From contig NZ_JBNPXV010000005.1 in the NCBI RefSeq assembly GCF_050433125.1, positions 266,493-330,492 of the forward strand: a DNA stretch of 64,000 nt. Direction: 5' to 3'. Positions 62,759 through 64,000 of the stretch are shown piece by piece. This DNA is from Roseimarinus sediminis. Its GTDB lineage: Bacteria > Bacteroidota > Bacteroidia > Bacteroidales > Prolixibacteraceae. The notes under the pieces were generated by a model. The model saw nothing but the letters and a program-made list of their open reading frames with translations, was not told where the DNA came from and ran no database searches. The stretch's first letter is position 1. Each line of letters starts with the position of its first letter. The position numbers and the translations under genes were made by a program.

Positions 62759-62883
62759 TTAACTCCTATTCCTTGCAAAACAATACGGAGTTCACCGGAT
62801 GCTTACAATTTTCCATCATGGAACAAACTAAAAATCGTTGCAGGGGTCGGTGTATGTATTATCTTATTCTTTACCATAGCCTG
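62727..62883 (+). pseudogene. Possible C-terminal remnant with one membrane helix
   Basis: A frame ending at the TGA near 62881-62883 reads SPDAYNFPSWNKLKIVAGVG followed by a hydrophobic run VCIILFFTIA. The upstream part is broken by stops. It overlaps the minus-strand remnant, so at most one of the two is genuine. Confidence 0.25.
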
Positions 62884-62896
62884 AAATTGATTTAGA

Positions 62897-62967
62897 GATC
62901 ACAGATCCCGAGCCTGTTAGGCGCGGATTGCAATTGTAGCGAAGCGAAAATCACCCCTAGGTAAATT
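62897..62967. repeat. Diverged repeat, copy 2
   Basis: GATCACA, CCCGA, GTTAGGCG (62916-62923), GATTGCAAT, AATCACCCCTAGGT in the same order as copy 1 at 61554-61627. Confidence 0.55.
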
Positions 62968-63122
62968 CTATACAACTGCTCGTAAGTCTTAGATTATCAA
63001 CAGTAAAAAAATCAAAAATCCAGTTGTTTTATCGTTTTTAATAAGATTTTGCGTTTATTGGGTGAAACCGCACCAGCCGCTGTTTAGGGGTGAAATTCCC
63101 CTTTGCCTACTCGACTTTGATC

Positions 63123-63422
63123 TTAGTGTATTGTTAATCCTACTTTTTTACCAAGGCCTTCCTCAAAAATCTTGAACAGGGTAGACAACTGGATGTCGAT
63201 TTTACCATTCTCAATTCTTGAAATATAGCTTTTTTTAGTACCTGTTTTTTTTGCTAAGTCGTCTTGGGTTAAGTGCGCACTTTTTCTTGCTTCCTTAATC
63301 ATTTCTCCAATGACAAAGGCTTTCGCTTTTGATTCGAACTCATCTCTATTCTTTGATCCTAATTTACCATATTTAATATCAAGAAGTTCGTCGAATGATG
63401 TTGCGTCTTTAATTGTTTTCAT
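63123..63422 (-). CDS. HTH-type antitoxin (HigA-like)
   Basis: A 99-residue protein with an XRE helix-turn-helix (LTQDDLAKKTGTKKSYISRIENGKI). It should neutralise the RelE-like toxin and repress the operon. It overlaps the toxin gene by four bases (ATGA), in toxin-first order typical for higBA. Confidence 0.85.
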   Translation of the reverse strand: MKTIKDATSFDELLDIKYGKLGSKNRDEFESKAKAFVIGEMIKEARKSAHLTQDDLAKKTGTKKSYISRIENGKIDIQLSTLFKIFEEGLGKKVGLTIH

Positions 63423-63767
63423 AATTTATCCTCCTCCTTTTTTGAATGAAAATATTCGTCTTTTATTTTCAATGCTTTAGTTATCTCTTTCTTGGGCGTT
63501 TTTTGACTTTTCTTTTGAAATCCGTTGAATAAAATAACCAATCGACCAGAGTCAAAACAGCAAAAAAATCTAAAAATATCACTGCCCACCTTTACTCTTA
63601 TTTCATAAAGTCCTTCCGTTCCTTCAATATGTTTGAGAAACTTTTGAGGTATAACATCAACTGTTTTAATGACCTTGAAAACATATTCTATTTTCTCTTG
63701 CACCGAAGAATCAAGTGAAATATAAAAGTCAATAAAATAATTCCTATAAAATTGTATTTCTCTGGTC
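63419..63767 (-). CDS. RelE/HigB-like toxin
   Basis: A 116-residue basic protein of the phage-derived Gp49/HigB-RelE superfamily: IQFYRNYFIDFY, EGTEGLYEIRVKVGSDIFRFFCC, FNGFQKKSQKTPKKEI. It starts at GTG (63769-63767 on the minus strand) and probably cuts mRNA on the ribosome. TAACTTTG, a perfect -7 box, ends only four bases before GTG, so the transcript may be nearly leaderless. The listed end marks the inside of the GTG codon; the codon itself reaches 63769. Confidence 0.8.
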
Positions 63768-63924
63768 ACACCACAAAGTTAACAAATATGTAAACATTTT
63801 TGAATTTAGTATTTTATTTTTTTAAGCCGATGGAGATTGGAATATCAATACGAAATATTGGATTAATGTGCAGTTTTGTTAAATATGAAATTCAAGATTG
63901 CTTGTTGGATAATTCGGTTCGATT

Positions 63925-64000
63925 TGTGCCAGTGATTTCGGAGCAACAGTGCCAGTGATTTCGGTTCAAACTGTGCCACTTTTTGGTTTTGGCTTTATCG
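63925..64000. mobile_element. Terminal repeats of an IS21-like element (runs off the window)
   Basis: Three copies of a GTGCCA-containing unit, GTGCCAGTGATTTCGG at 63926-63941 and 63949-63964 and a partial GTGCCACTTTTTGG from 63973, spaced about 23-24 bases. Several such repeats at an end are characteristic of IS21-family elements. The transposase genes would lie beyond base 64000. Confidence 0.65.

Overview
The window is a piece of a Bacteroidetes chromosome, most likely of the order Bacteroidales/Marinilabiliales. I base this on a SusC/SusD pair, a periplasmic-propeller (Y_Y_Y) hybrid sensor kinase, a subtilase with a type IX secretion C-terminal sorting domain, DUF5683, DUF3078 and DUF721 proteins, a RecF/lumazine synthase/TPR neighbourhood, and promoters of the form TTG-N19..20-TAnnTTTG. 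Genus cannot be fixed from the sequence alone. No tRNA, rRNA or CRISPR array was seen.

Layout. 1-0.7 kb: 3' end of a bleomycin-hydrolase-like peptidase. 1-6.1 kb (minus): an ACT-domain phosphoglycerate dehydrogenase and a hybrid histidine kinase. 6.3-9 kb (plus): FAD amine oxidoreductase and a calcineurin-like phosphoesterase. 9-13.3 kb (minus): GH140-like hydrolase, DUF1080 lipoprotein, ABC-F ATPase. 13.5-17.6 kb: CPBP protease, SDR enzyme, two small envelope proteins, EEP-family nuclease. 17.9-23.5 kb (minus): SusC-SusD-lipoprotein outer-membrane uptake operon without enzymes. 23.8-27.8 kb (minus): ParA-ParB-DUF5683-lytic transglycosylase. 27.9-36.8 kb (minus): PriA, two EamA transporters, XseB/XseA, T9SS subtilase, MnmA. 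36.9-44.3 kb: Tat-exported Gfo/Idh/MocA oxidoreductase, DEAD helicase, RibH, TPR protein, RecF-DUF721. 44.3-47.3 kb (minus): DUF3078 protein, MscS channel, PrmA. 47.6-50.5 kb (plus): YceI-outer membrane protein-YceI-Rrf2 regulator operon. 50.5-52 kb (minus): lone PocR-domain sensor, a 39-residue membrane peptide and a lone Hpt protein. 52.3-61.5 kb (plus): GcvT, SerC-SerA-DUF1015, PLP-binding protein, DHODH-like enzyme, epimerase, lipoprotein, YkgJ protein. 61.5-64 kb: an accessory end with two toxin-antitoxin modules, a diverged repeat pair, gene remnants and the terminal repeats of an IS21-like element running off the edge.

Genes that plausibly work together: SerC and the lysine-type SerA make serine, and GcvT handles one-carbon units from glycine; ParA/ParB segregate the origin; XseA/XseB form exonuclease VII; the YceI/OMP operon is probably repressed by its own Fe-S-type Rrf2 protein, since a perfect inverted repeat sits on the predicted +1. 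The most interesting uncharacterised items are two short minus-strand intergenic transcripts (near 0.8 and 46.3 kb) sharing a GU-rich core and a terminal hairpin, the YceI-Rrf2 operator, the coexistence of His-type and Lys-type phosphoglycerate dehydrogenases, the hybrid kinase with no output domain alongside an orphan Hpt, and the unexplained GC-richer block upstream of serC.
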